Positions 25,294 to 35,138 of a stretch of 64,000 nt of DNA are shown here, in pieces. Position 1 is the stretch's first letter. Every line of letters starts with the position of its first letter. The position numbers were made by a program, and so were the translations under genes. Source of the stretch: Leptospira kemamanensis (GTDB lineage: Bacteria; Spirochaetota; Leptospiria; Leptospirales; Leptospiraceae); assembly GCF_004769665.1 (NCBI RefSeq), contig NZ_RQGG01000018.1, forward strand, positions 1-64,000, given 5' to 3'. The notes beneath the pieces are model-generated. The model did no database searches. It was not told the DNA's origin and worked only from the letters and a program-made list of their open reading frames with translations.

Positions 25294-26186
25294 ACATTAA
25301 ATTTTTATTATTACTGATCCTCGCGATGGTTTCTTGGGGGATCTCATGGCCGATTGCAAAAATGATCGCAGGTCTTGTTCCCGTCCCTGTGCTTGTGTTT
25401 TGGAGATTCCTTGCTACCTTTTTATCGGTCATACCCATCCTGTATGGATTACGACTTCCCATCCGATTGAATACAGGAAAGGACTATTGGAATGTATTGA
25501 TCGGTGGGATCATCTACACACTCTATAACCAATTTTTCTTTTTGGGTTTGAAAAATGGATTACCGGGAGCTGGTGGAGTGTTAGTCACCACACTCAATCC
25601 GATTGTTACCTTTTTCATTGTGTTTTTAGTACAAAAGAAATCCATTTCCAAAAGACAAGTATTAGGTCTCTTTTTCGGATTTCTCGGTGGGCTTGTGATC
25701 TTACAAGTTTGGAAGATCAGTGTCGACTATCTATTGTTATCTGGAAATTTGTTCTTTTTACTTTGTTCTTTTGTTTGGGCCACCCTTTCACTCAATAGCC
25801 AAAAAACAGGAAAGTCAATGTCTCCCATCACCTATAGTTTTTATGTCTATGGGATTGGGTCTATTTTGGAACTTCTGTTTTGTTGGAATGATCCTAGTTT
25901 TTGGAAGGTTTGGGAATTTGGTGCTTCCTTTTGGTTTGCGATTTTTTATCTCACTGTAATCTCCACCACCTTTGGAACCACCGTATACTTTTATGCGGCT
26001 ACAAGACTTGGATCTGAGATTGCGAGTAGTTTTATCTTTATCGTTCCACTCTCTGCATATTTGAGTAGTTATTTGATTTTGGATGAAGTCATCCAAATTC
26101 CAGTGATCATCGGTGGCGCCTTGGCCATGTTAGCTGTATATCTCATCAATTCAAAACATAAAAAAAAGGAACCAATGCCAGGATGA
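25290..26186 (+). CDS. EamA/DMT-family transporter
   Basis: A 298-residue inner-membrane protein with ten hydrophobic segments in two EamA repeats: the first opens WGISWPIAKMIAG, the second begins near LSGNLFFLLCSFVWATLS. Drug/metabolite transporters of this type export amino acids or other metabolites; substrate unknown. Translation starts at TTG overlapping the AEC stop (TTGA), so it is translationally coupled. The end overlaps the next gene by 4 bases. Confidence 0.85.
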   Translation: MNIKFLLLLILAMVSWGISWPIAKMIAGLVPVPVLVFWRFLATFLSVIPILYGLRLPIRLNTGKDYWNVLIGGIIYTLYNQFFFLGLKNGLPGAGGVLVTTLNPIVTFFIVFLVQKKSISKRQVLGLFFGFLGGLVILQVWKISVDYLLLSGNLFFLLCSFVWATLSLNSQKTGKSMSPITYSFYVYGIGSILELLFCWNDPSFWKVWEFGASFWFAIFYLTVISTTFGTTVYFYAATRLGSEIASSFIFIVPLSAYLSSYLILDEVIQIPVIIGGALAMLAVYLINSKHKKKEPMPG

Positions 26187-26662
26187 AAACTATCTCTTGG
26201 AAAAAGCGTTTCAAAATTTGGTTATATAATTTTTATCCTCCTTACATCGGAGCAGGAATTCGCATCAAAAATATTGCCAAGGATTTATCCTACTTCCATG
26301 TAGAAATGAAACTTCGGTTTTATAACAAAAACTATGTGGGAGTTCACTTCGGTGGATCCTTGTATTCCATGTGTGATCCTTTTTTTATGTTAATTTTATT
26401 GGAAACATTAGGACCAGATTATATCGTGTGGGACAAAGTGGGATCGATGACCTTTGTAAAACCAGGTAAAGGAAAAGTGACTGCCAAATTTCAGATTCCT
26501 CAAGAAGAAATCGAACGGATTCAAAAGGAAGTGGATACCAAACGGAAAGGGGAATTTTTATTCACAACGAATGTGATAGATGAAGTTAGTGATGTGGTTG
26601 CCACATTAGAAAAAACCATTTACATACGCAAACGGGGAAGGCTCCCCGTTCAAAATGTGTAA
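26183..26662 (+). CDS. DUF4442 hotdog-fold protein, PaaI-like
   Basis: The 159-residue protein matches the DUF4442 group of hotdog-fold proteins: YPPYIGAGIRIKNIAKD at the N-terminus, NYVGVHFGGSLYSMCDP around the hotdog helix (about 50-66), and KPGKGKVTAKFQIP later. Relatives are acyl-CoA thioesterase-like, but catalytic activity of this subgroup is mostly untested. Placement after an acyl-CoA dehydrogenase fits acyl-CoA metabolism. Start ATG overlaps the EamA stop (ATGA). Confidence 0.82.
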   Translation: MKTISWKKRFKIWLYNFYPPYIGAGIRIKNIAKDLSYFHVEMKLRFYNKNYVGVHFGGSLYSMCDPFFMLILLETLGPDYIVWDKVGSMTFVKPGKGKVTAKFQIPQEEIERIQKEVDTKRKGEFLFTTNVIDEVSDVVATLEKTIYIRKRGRLPVQNV

Positions 26663-26675
26663 CAAGCGCTAACGA

Positions 26676-29096
26676 TTAGTACTTTTTGTCTTCGTCTTCC
26701 GGAATCATATTCGCATAATATTGAAGTAACGCATCGTTTTTCGAATGGATCATACGATTTGCTTCTTCAATCATCTTACGTTTTTCTAAGATCTTTTTTC
26801 CTCTTTCCCAAATCTCTTCCGGGTCTCGTGTGAGGTAATTCCCTTCATGTCGGGAGATAAAATCTTCCACTAACATCGTACTTTGGGAAACTTCGATGGA
26901 ATAATCATTTTCCACCAAAATTTTTGCTACGATTTGGTTTGGTAAAATTTTATGAAATTGTTTCCAACCTTTCGTGATCCGATAACTCAGTTCAATCGTT
27001 GGATCTTCTGTATGAGCATATTCGGAAATAGGAATCGGATCACAAAACTCTACATACACATTCGAACGTTTCGCTAAAAATCCTGCCATACCTAACTCTT
27101 CAGGAATATTGCAGAACTGATTGTCCTCAGGTACGGTTTCATACGAGACAGAAATTGGAACGATGACAATCTCTGTTCCCGAACTACGAAATGCATTGAC
27201 CGCTGTTGTTAAGAGTCCAGTTTTCACGGGAACAATTGCACCAGTTCTTGATCGAGTGCCTTCAGGGTAAACAAGGGAGGGAATTCCTTGTTCGAGCATC
27301 ACTTGGGAATAAAGAGTCAAACATTCTAAATACAAACTATTCCTTGTTCTATCTCGATCAACAGCATAGGCACCTAAGGATTTTAACATCCATTCCCAGA
27401 ACGGATTGGACATTAAGTTGATTCCCGCTGCATAACGAGGTACAGGTAATCCTAAATGGAATAGCGAATAAGCAACTTCAACTGAATCCAAATGGGATCG
27501 ATGTGTCGGTGCGTATAACAGATTGTATTTGGAAGAAAGAGCCTTTACAACTTCTGTTTTTCCACCGATGTGGGGGATCATCGAACCTTTTAAGAATCCA
27601 CCCGAGAACAGACGAATTGGTGCTACAAAACGTAAAACTGATTCACGAACAGTAGGGCTATAATTGTCAGCAATTTCATTCACATAAAAACGAACTAATT
27701 CTTTGATGGAAGTGAGTTCTTCATCTTTTTGGCAGTATTGAAACTTTTGCCAAATTTCGATTTCTGATTCAAACTTAACTTCTTCTAGTTTTTGTTTTTT
27801 TCGTTTGGCTTTGGTCAGTCGTTTTTGTGTGGATTCAATCACAGCTGAGGATTGTTTTTTCACACGGCTGATCGTGCCTGGAACATTGCTGATTTGTTTT
27901 AAAATGCGATCAACAAGTAAGTTTTGAAAGTCAATTCCTGATGTTAAATTGAGTCCTACTTTTTTCTGAACAACGAGTGGGATATTTTTTGCTTCTGTTT
28001 TTTTACCACAGATCAAATCAATGAGAGCACCAGGTGGTTGTTTTCTTGTTAATACATCAAACAGAGTTCGATGTAAGGTGAAAGGAAGTCGAATTTCGTT
28101 GGCAAGTTCAATAAGAATGCTGAGAGCATAAGTTCCTTCCACGTTATCATGCCATTTTGTGGATTCTCTTTCAATAAAGGACCTTGGAGCAAAAAAGATT
28201 TCAATTCTATCTTTGATGCTGAGTTTTTCGCCACCTGACAAAAGTTCACCGACAATTTTTTGACCAAACCCACGATTACGACTTTTGTTGCTAGTTGCTG
28301 TCGTGATAAAGTCTGCAAGGCCGGACCTTCCCATCACAGTGTCAGGACGTGCGCCGTAACGCATCGCAAGGTCTCTCACTTCTTGGAATCCAACCGATAA
28401 AATTTCACCAAGTAAATTGGAACCGTAACGAGGGAGGAGGGAAACAATTCCACTGGCAATCGCCATTGGGTTTTTCGCAACTCCAACAATTTCCATTCCG
28501 ATGACATCATCGGTGATGCAAGTATTGATGAAGTGTGAAGAATAAACGTCTGCAAGATAATCCGCTGTTGGTTTTTCAGTGGAACCAATATTAAAAAAAC
28601 TAAACTTCTCTTCTAAAATTTCGCCGAGAAGAGACGGACCATTGACCACAGCAACGGAAGCATTATTAAAATTACGTTCGATTAAATAATTTTGTAGGTA
28701 TTGTGAGTAAGTGATAAAACCTGTTTTTTTTCGATTTTTAGAATCCAAAATTCCCTTTGTCAAAAAGGAAAAAACATAACTATTAAAGGGTTCGAGGACA
28801 TCGATCAAACCGTGAACACTATCCAAAAACGACCTTGAGGGAACTGCCACATGAAATGCCCAATCATCCCTTCCAAAAGCATCCAAACTTGACACGATGT
28901 CAATGTGGTCAGGAAGTTCGATTGTCTTTCCCATAATCTCTGTTTGGCGGCGTTTTTTAAGGAGTTCTACAAATTCTTTGTCTGGAATCCATAAAGTGAT
29001 AGAATCATACTTTTCTGCCAGTAGGGAAGCGATAATGATACCCATTGGGCCACTACCCAAAACTGCTTGTTTTAAGTCGTTATAGGTTATTTGCAT
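26676..29096 (-). CDS. fusion of GpsA-type glycerol-3-phosphate dehydrogenase and PlsB/PlsC-type acyltransferase
   Basis: The 806-residue protein joins two enzymes of phospholipid entry. Residues 1-350 resemble GpsA: dinucleotide motif GSGPMG (14-19), TKG near 113-115, GVAKNPMAIASGI with Lys208, and GLADFITTATSNKSRNRGFG (259-278). A basic linker (about 400-440) follows. Residues about 490-760 are an acyltransferase with HRSHLD (H532-D537, the HX4D box), AVDRDRTRNS (577-586), YPEGTRSRTG (610-619) and VPISVSYE (646-653). The product could reduce dihydroxyacetone phosphate and acylate the resulting glycerol 3-phosphate, channelling it to lysophosphatidate. No frameshift joins the parts. Motif boxes II and III fit PlsB-like glycerol-3-phosphate acyltransferases. 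Confidence 0.85.
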   Translation of the reverse strand: MQITYNDLKQAVLGSGPMGIIIASLLAEKYDSITLWIPDKEFVELLKKRRQTEIMGKTIELPDHIDIVSSLDAFGRDDWAFHVAVPSRSFLDSVHGLIDVLEPFNSYVFSFLTKGILDSKNRKKTGFITYSQYLQNYLIERNFNNASVAVVNGPSLLGEILEEKFSFFNIGSTEKPTADYLADVYSSHFINTCITDDVIGMEIVGVAKNPMAIASGIVSLLPRYGSNLLGEILSVGFQEVRDLAMRYGARPDTVMGRSGLADFITTATSNKSRNRGFGQKIVGELLSGGEKLSIKDRIEIFFAPRSFIERESTKWHDNVEGTYALSILIELANEIRLPFTLHRTLFDVLTRKQPPGALIDLICGKKTEAKNIPLVVQKKVGLNLTSGIDFQNLLVDRILKQISNVPGTISRVKKQSSAVIESTQKRLTKAKRKKQKLEEVKFESEIEIWQKFQYCQKDEELTSIKELVRFYVNEIADNYSPTVRESVLRFVAPIRLFSGGFLKGSMIPHIGGKTEVVKALSSKYNLLYAPTHRSHLDSVEVAYSLFHLGLPVPRYAAGINLMSNPFWEWMLKSLGAYAVDRDRTRNSLYLECLTLYSQVMLEQGIPSLVYPEGTRSRTGAIVPVKTGLLTTAVNAFRSSGTEIVIVPISVSYETVPEDNQFCNIPEELGMAGFLAKRSNVYVEFCDPIPISEYAHTEDPTIELSYRITKGWKQFHKILPNQIVAKILVENDYSIEVSQSTMLVEDFISRHEGNYLTRDPEEIWERGKKILEKRKMIEEANRMIHSKNDALLQYYANMIPEDEDKKY

Positions 29097-29180
29097 AAAA
29101 AATAAACATTTAGAAATTTCAGGAAAGTCTCATTGTATTTGTTTGCTTGAAACGAATGGAGTCTATCGAAAAAGTATCAG

Positions 29181-30590
29181 GTGAGTATAAATCGTCAAGT
29201 CACAATGATTCGAGCAGGCATTCTATTTTCCACACTTTCCATTTTTCCTGCGATCTTCGGATGGTACCAAGTTTGGCTTGGACTCACCCCCGCCCAGGAG
29301 ATCAATTTGGCGATTGCTCTCGTTGTTTCCTTCCTTTGGATCACAGAACTTTTTCCGTTATATGTCACAGGATTTTTGGTCCTTTTTTTAGAACTCATTT
29401 GGCTCATCCCAAGTTGGGGCCCTGGTGCTCCAAAAACGATTACTTTTTTGTCTTGTTATTTTTCCGAGACCATCTTACTCTTCTTAGGTGGTTTTGTCAT
29501 CTCCAGTGCCATTAGTTTTTATGGATTGGATGCAACGATTGCTTCATTTGTGATCAAAAAAACCAAAGGTTCAGCATTTTTACTCGTTTTGTCCTTGGGA
29601 TTTGCCACGGCATTTCTTTCCTGCTTTATGAATAACACGGCAACTGCGGCCATGATGCTCGGTCTTGTTTCTTCCATGATGAAATCTTTAGAGGAAACAA
29701 GCCCACTTCGAAAATCCATTTTATTTATGGTTCCATTTTCTGCAAACCTGGGAGGGATTGGAACTCCCGTTGGCACCTTACCGAATGTGATTGGGCTTGC
29801 CTATCTACAAGAAAAAGGATTTCACATTGGATTTTTAGATTGGATGGTGTTTGCCTTTCCTGTTTTTCTTTTATCGGTCCTTGCCTTATCTGGAATTTTG
29901 TACATTGTGTACTTAAAAAAAGAAAAAGAGAACTCTTCCTTACACCTCATTGGAATCCAAGAAGAGACTTTCGCCCATCCACAAAAAAAACGAATGATTT
30001 CTGTTGTTGTGATCCTTGTCACCATATTGGGTTGGGTGAGCTCTGATTGGCATGGAATCTCCAATGGAACCATCGCTTTATTTCCCGTGATTGTATTTTT
30101 TGGATTTTCTCTTTTGGACTTACAGGAGTTCAAAAAATTGTCTTGGGATGTACTGATTCTCATGGGTGGTGGGATTGCACTTGGGAAAGCCTTTGAAGAA
30201 ACAGGTCTTGCCAAACATTTTGTCAGTATTTTTTTGTTAGGTGAATCTGGCCAGCTCGGTTTGTTTTTGTTTTTTTCGTTATTGTCCCTTTTCCTCTCTT
30301 GTTTTCTCAGCAATACCAGTGTTGCCAATTTGATTTTGCCAATCACCATGGGTCTACCTGGTGAACTCATTTTACCTGCTGCAATCGGGGCGACGATCGG
30401 TGCTTCCCTTGCCATGCCACTTCCCGTTTCCACACCTCCCAATGCACTTGCGTTTAGTTATGGTGGGATACGAAGTCTCGAGATGGTGAAAATCGGAGGT
30501 TCCATATCCATAGTGGCCTGGATTTTGTTTACAGTGGTTGGTGGTTTTTTATTACACCAGATGCAGATTGTCGATTTTTCTCAGTTTTAA
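29181..30590 (+). CDS. SLC13/DASS-family anion symporter
   Basis: The 469-residue membrane protein has about 12 hydrophobic segments and the two DASS sodium/substrate signatures: NNTATAAMML (about 153-162) and SNTSVANLILPI (about 378-389). GTPVGTLPN lies after the first, and PVSTPPNALAF near the second. Homologues move di- or tricarboxylates, sulfate or phosphate with Na+; which one is unknown. Start is GTG 29181 or ATG 29205; neither has a clear ribosome binding site. It is divergent from the GpsA fusion gene. Confidence 0.85.
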   Translation: MSINRQVTMIRAGILFSTLSIFPAIFGWYQVWLGLTPAQEINLAIALVVSFLWITELFPLYVTGFLVLFLELIWLIPSWGPGAPKTITFLSCYFSETILLFLGGFVISSAISFYGLDATIASFVIKKTKGSAFLLVLSLGFATAFLSCFMNNTATAAMMLGLVSSMMKSLEETSPLRKSILFMVPFSANLGGIGTPVGTLPNVIGLAYLQEKGFHIGFLDWMVFAFPVFLLSVLALSGILYIVYLKKEKENSSLHLIGIQEETFAHPQKKRMISVVVILVTILGWVSSDWHGISNGTIALFPVIVFFGFSLLDLQEFKKLSWDVLILMGGGIALGKAFEETGLAKHFVSIFLLGESGQLGLFLFFSLLSLFLSCFLSNTSVANLILPITMGLPGELILPAAIGATIGASLAMPLPVSTPPNALAFSYGGIRSLEMVKIGGSISIVAWILFTVVGGFLLHQMQIVDFSQF

Positions 30591-30638
30591 AAAAAAGGCT
30601 TTTCCTTCTTTTCTGAATTGATAGCCTTCTCTCGGATT

Positions 30639-31211
30639 ATGATTCGCATTCGAAACTTCATTGTTCTTGTTTTATGTTCCCTTTTGTTTTTTCCCTCTTG
30701 TTATAACTACATGAGTGAAGATGTGCCTATCATCGCAAGGCCCACACTCAAACAACAAATTCCCCTTTTAACCATCCAAGTGATCACTCCCGAAAACAAT
30801 CGAAACAAACGTGAGATCACTGCAATTTATACCAAGTATCTCACAGAAACTGGTTATTTTGAGAGAGTGTTGTCTGATGGAGTGAGGGCCAATCATCATA
30901 TCGATTTGTATACAAGCGAAGTAAATGAATACGAACACTTTTGGGTTTCTTCTATCTCAACCATTTTTATGATTGGAACTGCTGGATTATTGCCTTCCAT
31001 TTATTCGAAGGAACGAGTTTTACAGGCTGATTTTTATTTGAATGATAAGTTAATTGGTCGTGAAAAATACAGACAAAAACATTCTACATTATTTGGAGTT
31101 CCCTTTATGTTCATTTGGGAATCTGGAATCAAAGAAGCGAAAACCATCCAATACAACAAAGAAAAAAATCTCATTCACAATGTCGTGAATGACTACAATC
31201 GGTATTTATAG
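30639..31211 (+). CDS. putative lipoprotein of unknown function
   Basis: The 190-residue product begins MIRIRNFIVLVLCSLLFFPSC, a signal with lipid-type Cys21. The mature part contains a strand-helix pattern (LLTIQVITPENN, AIYTKYLTETGYFERVL) and two hydrophobic segments near the middle and end (TIFMIGTAGLLPSIY and TLFGVPFMFIWESG). I do not recognise the family; the pattern recalls small leptospiral lipoproteins with a weak membrane hairpin. A TTG at 30618 extends the frame but adds seven residues before the signal. The next gene's GGAG overlaps this stop. Confidence 0.6.
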   Translation: MIRIRNFIVLVLCSLLFFPSCYNYMSEDVPIIARPTLKQQIPLLTIQVITPENNRNKREITAIYTKYLTETGYFERVLSDGVRANHHIDLYTSEVNEYEHFWVSSISTIFMIGTAGLLPSIYSKERVLQADFYLNDKLIGREKYRQKHSTLFGVPFMFIWESGIKEAKTIQYNKEKNLIHNVVNDYNRYL

Positions 31212-31222
31212 GAGCTCAAACA

Positions 31223-32071
31223 ATGAAATTCATAAACGAACAACTCAATCTACAACCTAACAGAAACAAAACCTTATCGTTCCTTGTATTGACTTGTGTA
31301 TTCACACTCACTCTTTGTAAAACCCCTGAGGTCAAAAAAGCTCCTGTGGTTGTGGTGGAAGAGCCAAAAAAAGTAGAAGAAGTAATTGAGAAACAAGATC
31401 CTAAGTTGGCATTTTTGGAAAGTATCGAAGATGGAAGGGAACTTCCTGATTCTGACAAATGGAAGGTAGAACAATATGAGGCATTTAATGAAGATACCTT
31501 TCCTTCTTATGGACCCGCAAATGCCACCATTGATTTTGCAAAAGTCGATTATCCGTTGTTAAATGCCGCTATTTTTTATGTAACTTCCAAAGAAAGAAAA
31601 CAATTGGGACTTCGGCCATTTAAACATTCAGAACGATGTGAACAAGCAGCCTTTGGACATGCACAAGACATGGTGACCTACGATTTTTATTCGCATACAA
31701 GTACAGTAAATGGAAAGGAAACACTCAAAGATCGATTGGATTTGGTGGGGATCGCTGAAACCTATTCTGCAGAAAATATCATCAATGCATTTGGAATCCA
31801 ATACCAAAGTGGTCGTCCTGTTTTCACGCCTGTGCAAAACGGTGGCCCATTTTTTAGTTATACCAAAGCTGGAACACCCATTCCCAACCATACTTACTTA
31901 AGTTTAGCAAAAGCGGTTGTGGAAGTTTGGTTTAACTCGCCCGGTCACCGGAAAAATATGCTCAATCCAGAGTTCGTTTATATGGGAGCAGGGGCTTTCT
32001 TTTATAAGGATAAAAAGTTTTTTGAAGTTGATAAGGTAAAAGCAGTGCAAGTGTTTACTGCAAAACCGTAA
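31223..32071 (+). CDS. CAP-domain (SCP/PR-1-like) lipoprotein
   Basis: The 282-residue product has a signal ending LTLC (Cys32), a Val/Lys/Glu/Pro-rich spacer (about 33-60) and a CAP domain. The domain shows HAQDMVTYDFYSHTSTVNG, then SAENIINAFG, VVEVWFNSPGHRKNMLNPEF and YMGAGAFF, the same order as in the CAP protein at 10809. A large insertion (about 195-225) between the ENI and WFNSPGH parts is unusual. GGAG 8 bases upstream makes the start secure. Function of bacterial CAP lipoproteins is not established. Confidence 0.87.
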   Translation: MKFINEQLNLQPNRNKTLSFLVLTCVFTLTLCKTPEVKKAPVVVVEEPKKVEEVIEKQDPKLAFLESIEDGRELPDSDKWKVEQYEAFNEDTFPSYGPANATIDFAKVDYPLLNAAIFYVTSKERKQLGLRPFKHSERCEQAAFGHAQDMVTYDFYSHTSTVNGKETLKDRLDLVGIAETYSAENIINAFGIQYQSGRPVFTPVQNGGPFFSYTKAGTPIPNHTYLSLAKAVVEVWFNSPGHRKNMLNPEFVYMGAGAFFYKDKKFFEVDKVKAVQVFTAKP

Positions 32072-32108
32072 ATGACAAGGCAGATTTTTAAGGGAAAACC
32101 GGGAATGG

Positions 32109-32576
32109 TTACTTTACTGTAACACCTGCAAGTTTTGCCACAATCTCAAATTCCTTTTTCGTCACAGGTTGGATCGATAGTCTCGATCCTTTCTGTGTGA
32201 CCACCATCGATTCTAAACCTTTTGTTTTTTTCAAAAGATCGAGTGGAATCAATTCTTTGAATTTGGTATGGGGTTTGAGGTGAACACCAAACCATCTTGG
32301 TTCTGTACCTTTCAGTTTAGGATCAAAGTATTTGTGGTTCGGATCAAATTGAAAGGGATCAGGTGTCGCTTCTTTTGCCACTTCTGCGATGCCGACAACA
32401 CCTGGTGGTTCTAACCGACTATGATAAAACAAAACCAAGTCACCTAACTTCACTTCATCGCGAAGGTAATTACGTGCTTGGTAATTTCTAACCCCTTCCC
32501 AATACGAGAGTTTTTCTCGTATTAAGTCATCGATCGAAAAGACATCAGGTTCTGTTTTAAAGAGCCAATACTTCAT
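32109..32576 (-). CDS. EVE-domain protein
   Basis: The 155-residue soluble protein is a stand-alone EVE domain: [18 protein letters not shown] at the start, WEGVRNYQARNYLRDEVKLGD (about 26-46), VLFYHSRLEPPGVVGIAEV (48-66), then KYFDP and WFGV. EVE is a PUA-like fold that binds modified bases in RNA or DNA (human THYN1 group). Its ATG overlaps the ftsH stop by one base (TAATG arrangement), so it is the last gene of the long minus-strand operon. Target unknown. Confidence 0.9.
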   Translation of the reverse strand: MKYWLFKTEPDVFSIDDLIREKLSYWEGVRNYQARNYLRDEVKLGDLVLFYHSRLEPPGVVGIAEVAKEATPDPFQFDPNHKYFDPKLKGTEPRWFGVHLKPHTKFKELIPLDLLKKTKGLESMVVTQKGSRLSIQPVTKKEFEIVAKLAGVTVK

Positions 32577-34528
32577 TAAGCCGAATAAGCTGGTTTGGTT
32601 GCAGAAGTTCCTTTTCCTTTTTTCGAACCAATTCCTGGTTTGGAATCAGAGAATTTATCAAAGGATGGTTGGACAATGTCCATGAGTTCTTGTGCATCAA
32701 TGGTTTCTTTTGCAAGAAGTGCCTTCGCGATGGCATCCAATTTCTTTTGATTTTTCTTCACCAAATCACGACCTTTGTCGAGACAAGTTTGGATGATGCG
32801 TTTCACTTCTTGGTCAATCATAGCAGCAAATTCTTCTGAGTAAGGTTTACTCGTATGACCATAATCTCTTCCCATAAATGGTGAAGTTTCTCCCGATCCG
32901 TAGTGGATGGTTCCGAGTTTTTCAGACATACCCCATTCACAAACCATACGACGAGCGATGTTCGTTGCTTGTTGGATGTCATTGGAAGAACCATTGGATG
33001 GGTCACCAAAGATCAGTTCTTCGGCAATGTATCCACCCATAGACATCACAATTCGATCCAAACAATAGTTTTTGCGATAGGAATGTCTGTCTTCCACTGG
33101 AAGCGATTGAGTAAGACCAAGGGCACGACCACGTGGGATGATGGTAACTTTATGAACGGGTTCGGTATACGGCAGTAAGGTGCCAAGAAGGGCGTGACCT
33201 GCTTCATGATACGCTGTCATTTCTTTCTCTTTGTCAGAGATGAACATGGACTTACGTTCTGGTCCCATCATTACCTTATCACGAGCTTCTTCGAGTTCTT
33301 CTTGGGTCACACGTTTTTTGTTACGTCGAGCTGCAAGAAGGGCTGCTTCGTTGATGAGGTTTGCAAGATCTGCTCCTGTAAATCCAGGAGTTCCGCGAGC
33401 AATGGAGTTTAAAGAAATATCAGAAACTAAAGGAACTTTTTTCGCGTGAACTGCTAAGATCTCTTCACGACCCTTTAGGTCAGGAAGGTCAACAATCACC
33501 TGTCTGTCAAAACGACCTGGACGAAGGAGAGCTGGGTCAAGGACATCAGCGCGGTTTGTAGCCGCCATCACAATGACACCTTCATTCATTTCAAATCCGT
33601 CCATCTCAACTAACATCTGATTGAGGGTCTGTTCTCTTTCGTCGTGTCCACCACCAAGGCCTGCACCACGAAGTCGACCCACAGCATCAATCTCATCGAT
33701 AAAGATGATACAAGGTGCATTCTTTTTTCCTTGGTCAAAAAGATCGCGCACACGTGATGCACCCACACCCACAAACATCTCCACAAAGTCAGAACCGGAG
33801 ATAGAGAAAAAAGGAACACCAGCTTCCCCAGCAACGGCTTTTGCAAGTAAGGTTTTACCAGTACCTGGAGGACCAACGAGGAGAACTCCTTTCGGAATTC
33901 TTGCGCCAATGGCTTGGAATTTTTTTGGATCTTTTAAGAATTCAATGATTTCGAGAAGTTCCACTTTTGCTTCTTCACAACCAGCAACATCATTAAAGGT
34001 TACTTTTACTTTTGGATCCACGTTCATCTTGGCACGAGATTTACCAAAGGTAAATGCTTTGTTACCAGATGCTTGGAGTTGGCGCATCATGATAAACCAA
34101 ATGATCCCAAGAGCGAATAACCAAGGGATGATGCCTGATACAATACTCCAAAATTTATTTTCTTCAGTGGACTTTGCTGTGAAACTAAGGCGTGACTTAC
34201 GAAGTTTTGTCACCAAATCATCGTTCACTTGTGCAACATTGGTTTTGAAAGGTTTTGGTTTGTTGTCCTTACTATTTTCAGGAATGTACCAACCTTCAAT
34301 GAGTTCTTTATCAATGATGATTTGTTGTTTGGAAGAAATATCTTTCCCATCTTTGGATGTGATTTTCCCAATGGGTTTTTTCCCTTCAATGGGTTCTACC
34401 ATATTCAAAAAATCGGAATAACTGATTTCGTCGGGTTTACCGGCAAAGTCTTGGCCCTTGTAAACGGTTGCCAAAATGACAAGGAATACGAGTAAAAATA
34501 GGAATACGGTTTTGATGTTTTTATTCAT
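32576..34528 (-). CDS. ftsH: ATP-dependent zinc metalloprotease FtsH
   Basis: At 650 residues this has the complete FtsH design. Two N-terminal membrane segments (about 6-22 and 128-147) flank a periplasmic domain. An AAA+ domain follows with Walker A GPPGTGKT, Walker [12 protein letters not shown], the second region of homology ending RPGRFDR and the zinc site HEAGH. The tail is Lys/Ser/Gly-rich. It degrades misfolded membrane proteins and short-lived regulators at the inner membrane. It lies downstream of the Pth-like gene (27-base gap) and upstream of the EVE gene. Confidence 0.97.
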   Translation of the reverse strand: MNKNIKTVFLFLLVFLVILATVYKGQDFAGKPDEISYSDFLNMVEPIEGKKPIGKITSKDGKDISSKQQIIIDKELIEGWYIPENSKDNKPKPFKTNVAQVNDDLVTKLRKSRLSFTAKSTEENKFWSIVSGIIPWLFALGIIWFIMMRQLQASGNKAFTFGKSRAKMNVDPKVKVTFNDVAGCEEAKVELLEIIEFLKDPKKFQAIGARIPKGVLLVGPPGTGKTLLAKAVAGEAGVPFFSISGSDFVEMFVGVGASRVRDLFDQGKKNAPCIIFIDEIDAVGRLRGAGLGGGHDEREQTLNQMLVEMDGFEMNEGVIVMAATNRADVLDPALLRPGRFDRQVIVDLPDLKGREEILAVHAKKVPLVSDISLNSIARGTPGFTGADLANLINEAALLAARRNKKRVTQEELEEARDKVMMGPERKSMFISDKEKEMTAYHEAGHALLGTLLPYTEPVHKVTIIPRGRALGLTQSLPVEDRHSYRKNYCLDRIVMSMGGYIAEELIFGDPSNGSSNDIQQATNIARRMVCEWGMSEKLGTIHYGSGETSPFMGRDYGHTSKPYSEEFAAMIDQEVKRIIQTCLDKGRDLVKKNQKKLDAIAKALLAKETIDAQELMDIVQPSFDKFSDSKPGIGSKKGKGTSATKPAYSA

Positions 34529-34555
34529 GTAAGACTTCCGAAGATTAGACTGAAA

Positions 34556-35119
34556 TCAAAGGTGATATTTCTGAATCACTTCGTCGATATCCCCCATGGA
34601 AATCGAACGAATCGCCGCTTCGGCGTCATTGATGATCTGTATCAAACTCAGGTTCTCTAAAGGCTCAAAATCTTCACGTAAAAAATCTTCTCTTTTTTTC
34701 GGATTGTAGCTGGAATTAAGAACGCCGATCCGAATGCGAATGAAGTTAGGAGAACGTAATGAGACAGAAATCGAGTTTACCCCGGGATTTGTGTCATTTT
34801 CGCCACCTTTTGTGACTACGATTTGGCCCAGTTCCAGTCCCACATCTTCGTGGATCACGACGATGTCTTTGACTTGGATTTTGAGAAAGGAGGCAATGTA
34901 GAGGACAGACTCACCAGACAGTTCACTGAAGGTTTGTGGTTTGAGTAAAACCACTTCGTCCCCTTCAAAGTCACCTCGTCCAATGAGTGATTTTTTCTTT
35001 TTAGTTTTGATCTCGAGGCCAATGTTGTTCGCAATGACATCGAGAATCTTAAAACCAATGTTAGATCGATTGTTGTTATACTTATCGCCAGGATTTCCCA
35101 GCCCTACAATTAACTTCAT
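34556..35119 (-). CDS. Pth-like protein lacking catalytic residues
   Basis: The 187-residue protein has the peptidyl-tRNA hydrolase fold pattern: KLIVGLGNPGDKY at the N-terminus, GDEVVLLKPQTFSELSG, FLKIQVKDIVVIHEDVGLELG and IRIGVLNSSYNP. The active site is changed. The TRHN box reads NRSN, so the catalytic His (E. coli His20) is Ser19. The Asn of MNLSG (E. coli Asn68) is Glu66, Asp93 is Glu91, and the HNG loop with Asn114 reads TNPG. Only the first Asn (GNPG) is kept. It sits in the classic pth position after rplY and upstream of ftsH, with an intact frame. It is probably not a normal hydrolase; a tRNA-binding or other role is inference. Confidence 0.85.
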   Translation of the reverse strand: MKLIVGLGNPGDKYNNNRSNIGFKILDVIANNIGLEIKTKKKKSLIGRGDFEGDEVVLLKPQTFSELSGESVLYIASFLKIQVKDIVVIHEDVGLELGQIVVTKGGENDTNPGVNSISVSLRSPNFIRIRIGVLNSSYNPKKREDFLREDFEPLENLSLIQIINDAEAAIRSISMGDIDEVIQKYHL

Positions 35120-35138
35120 TGGTTCTTAAAAGTAGTTC

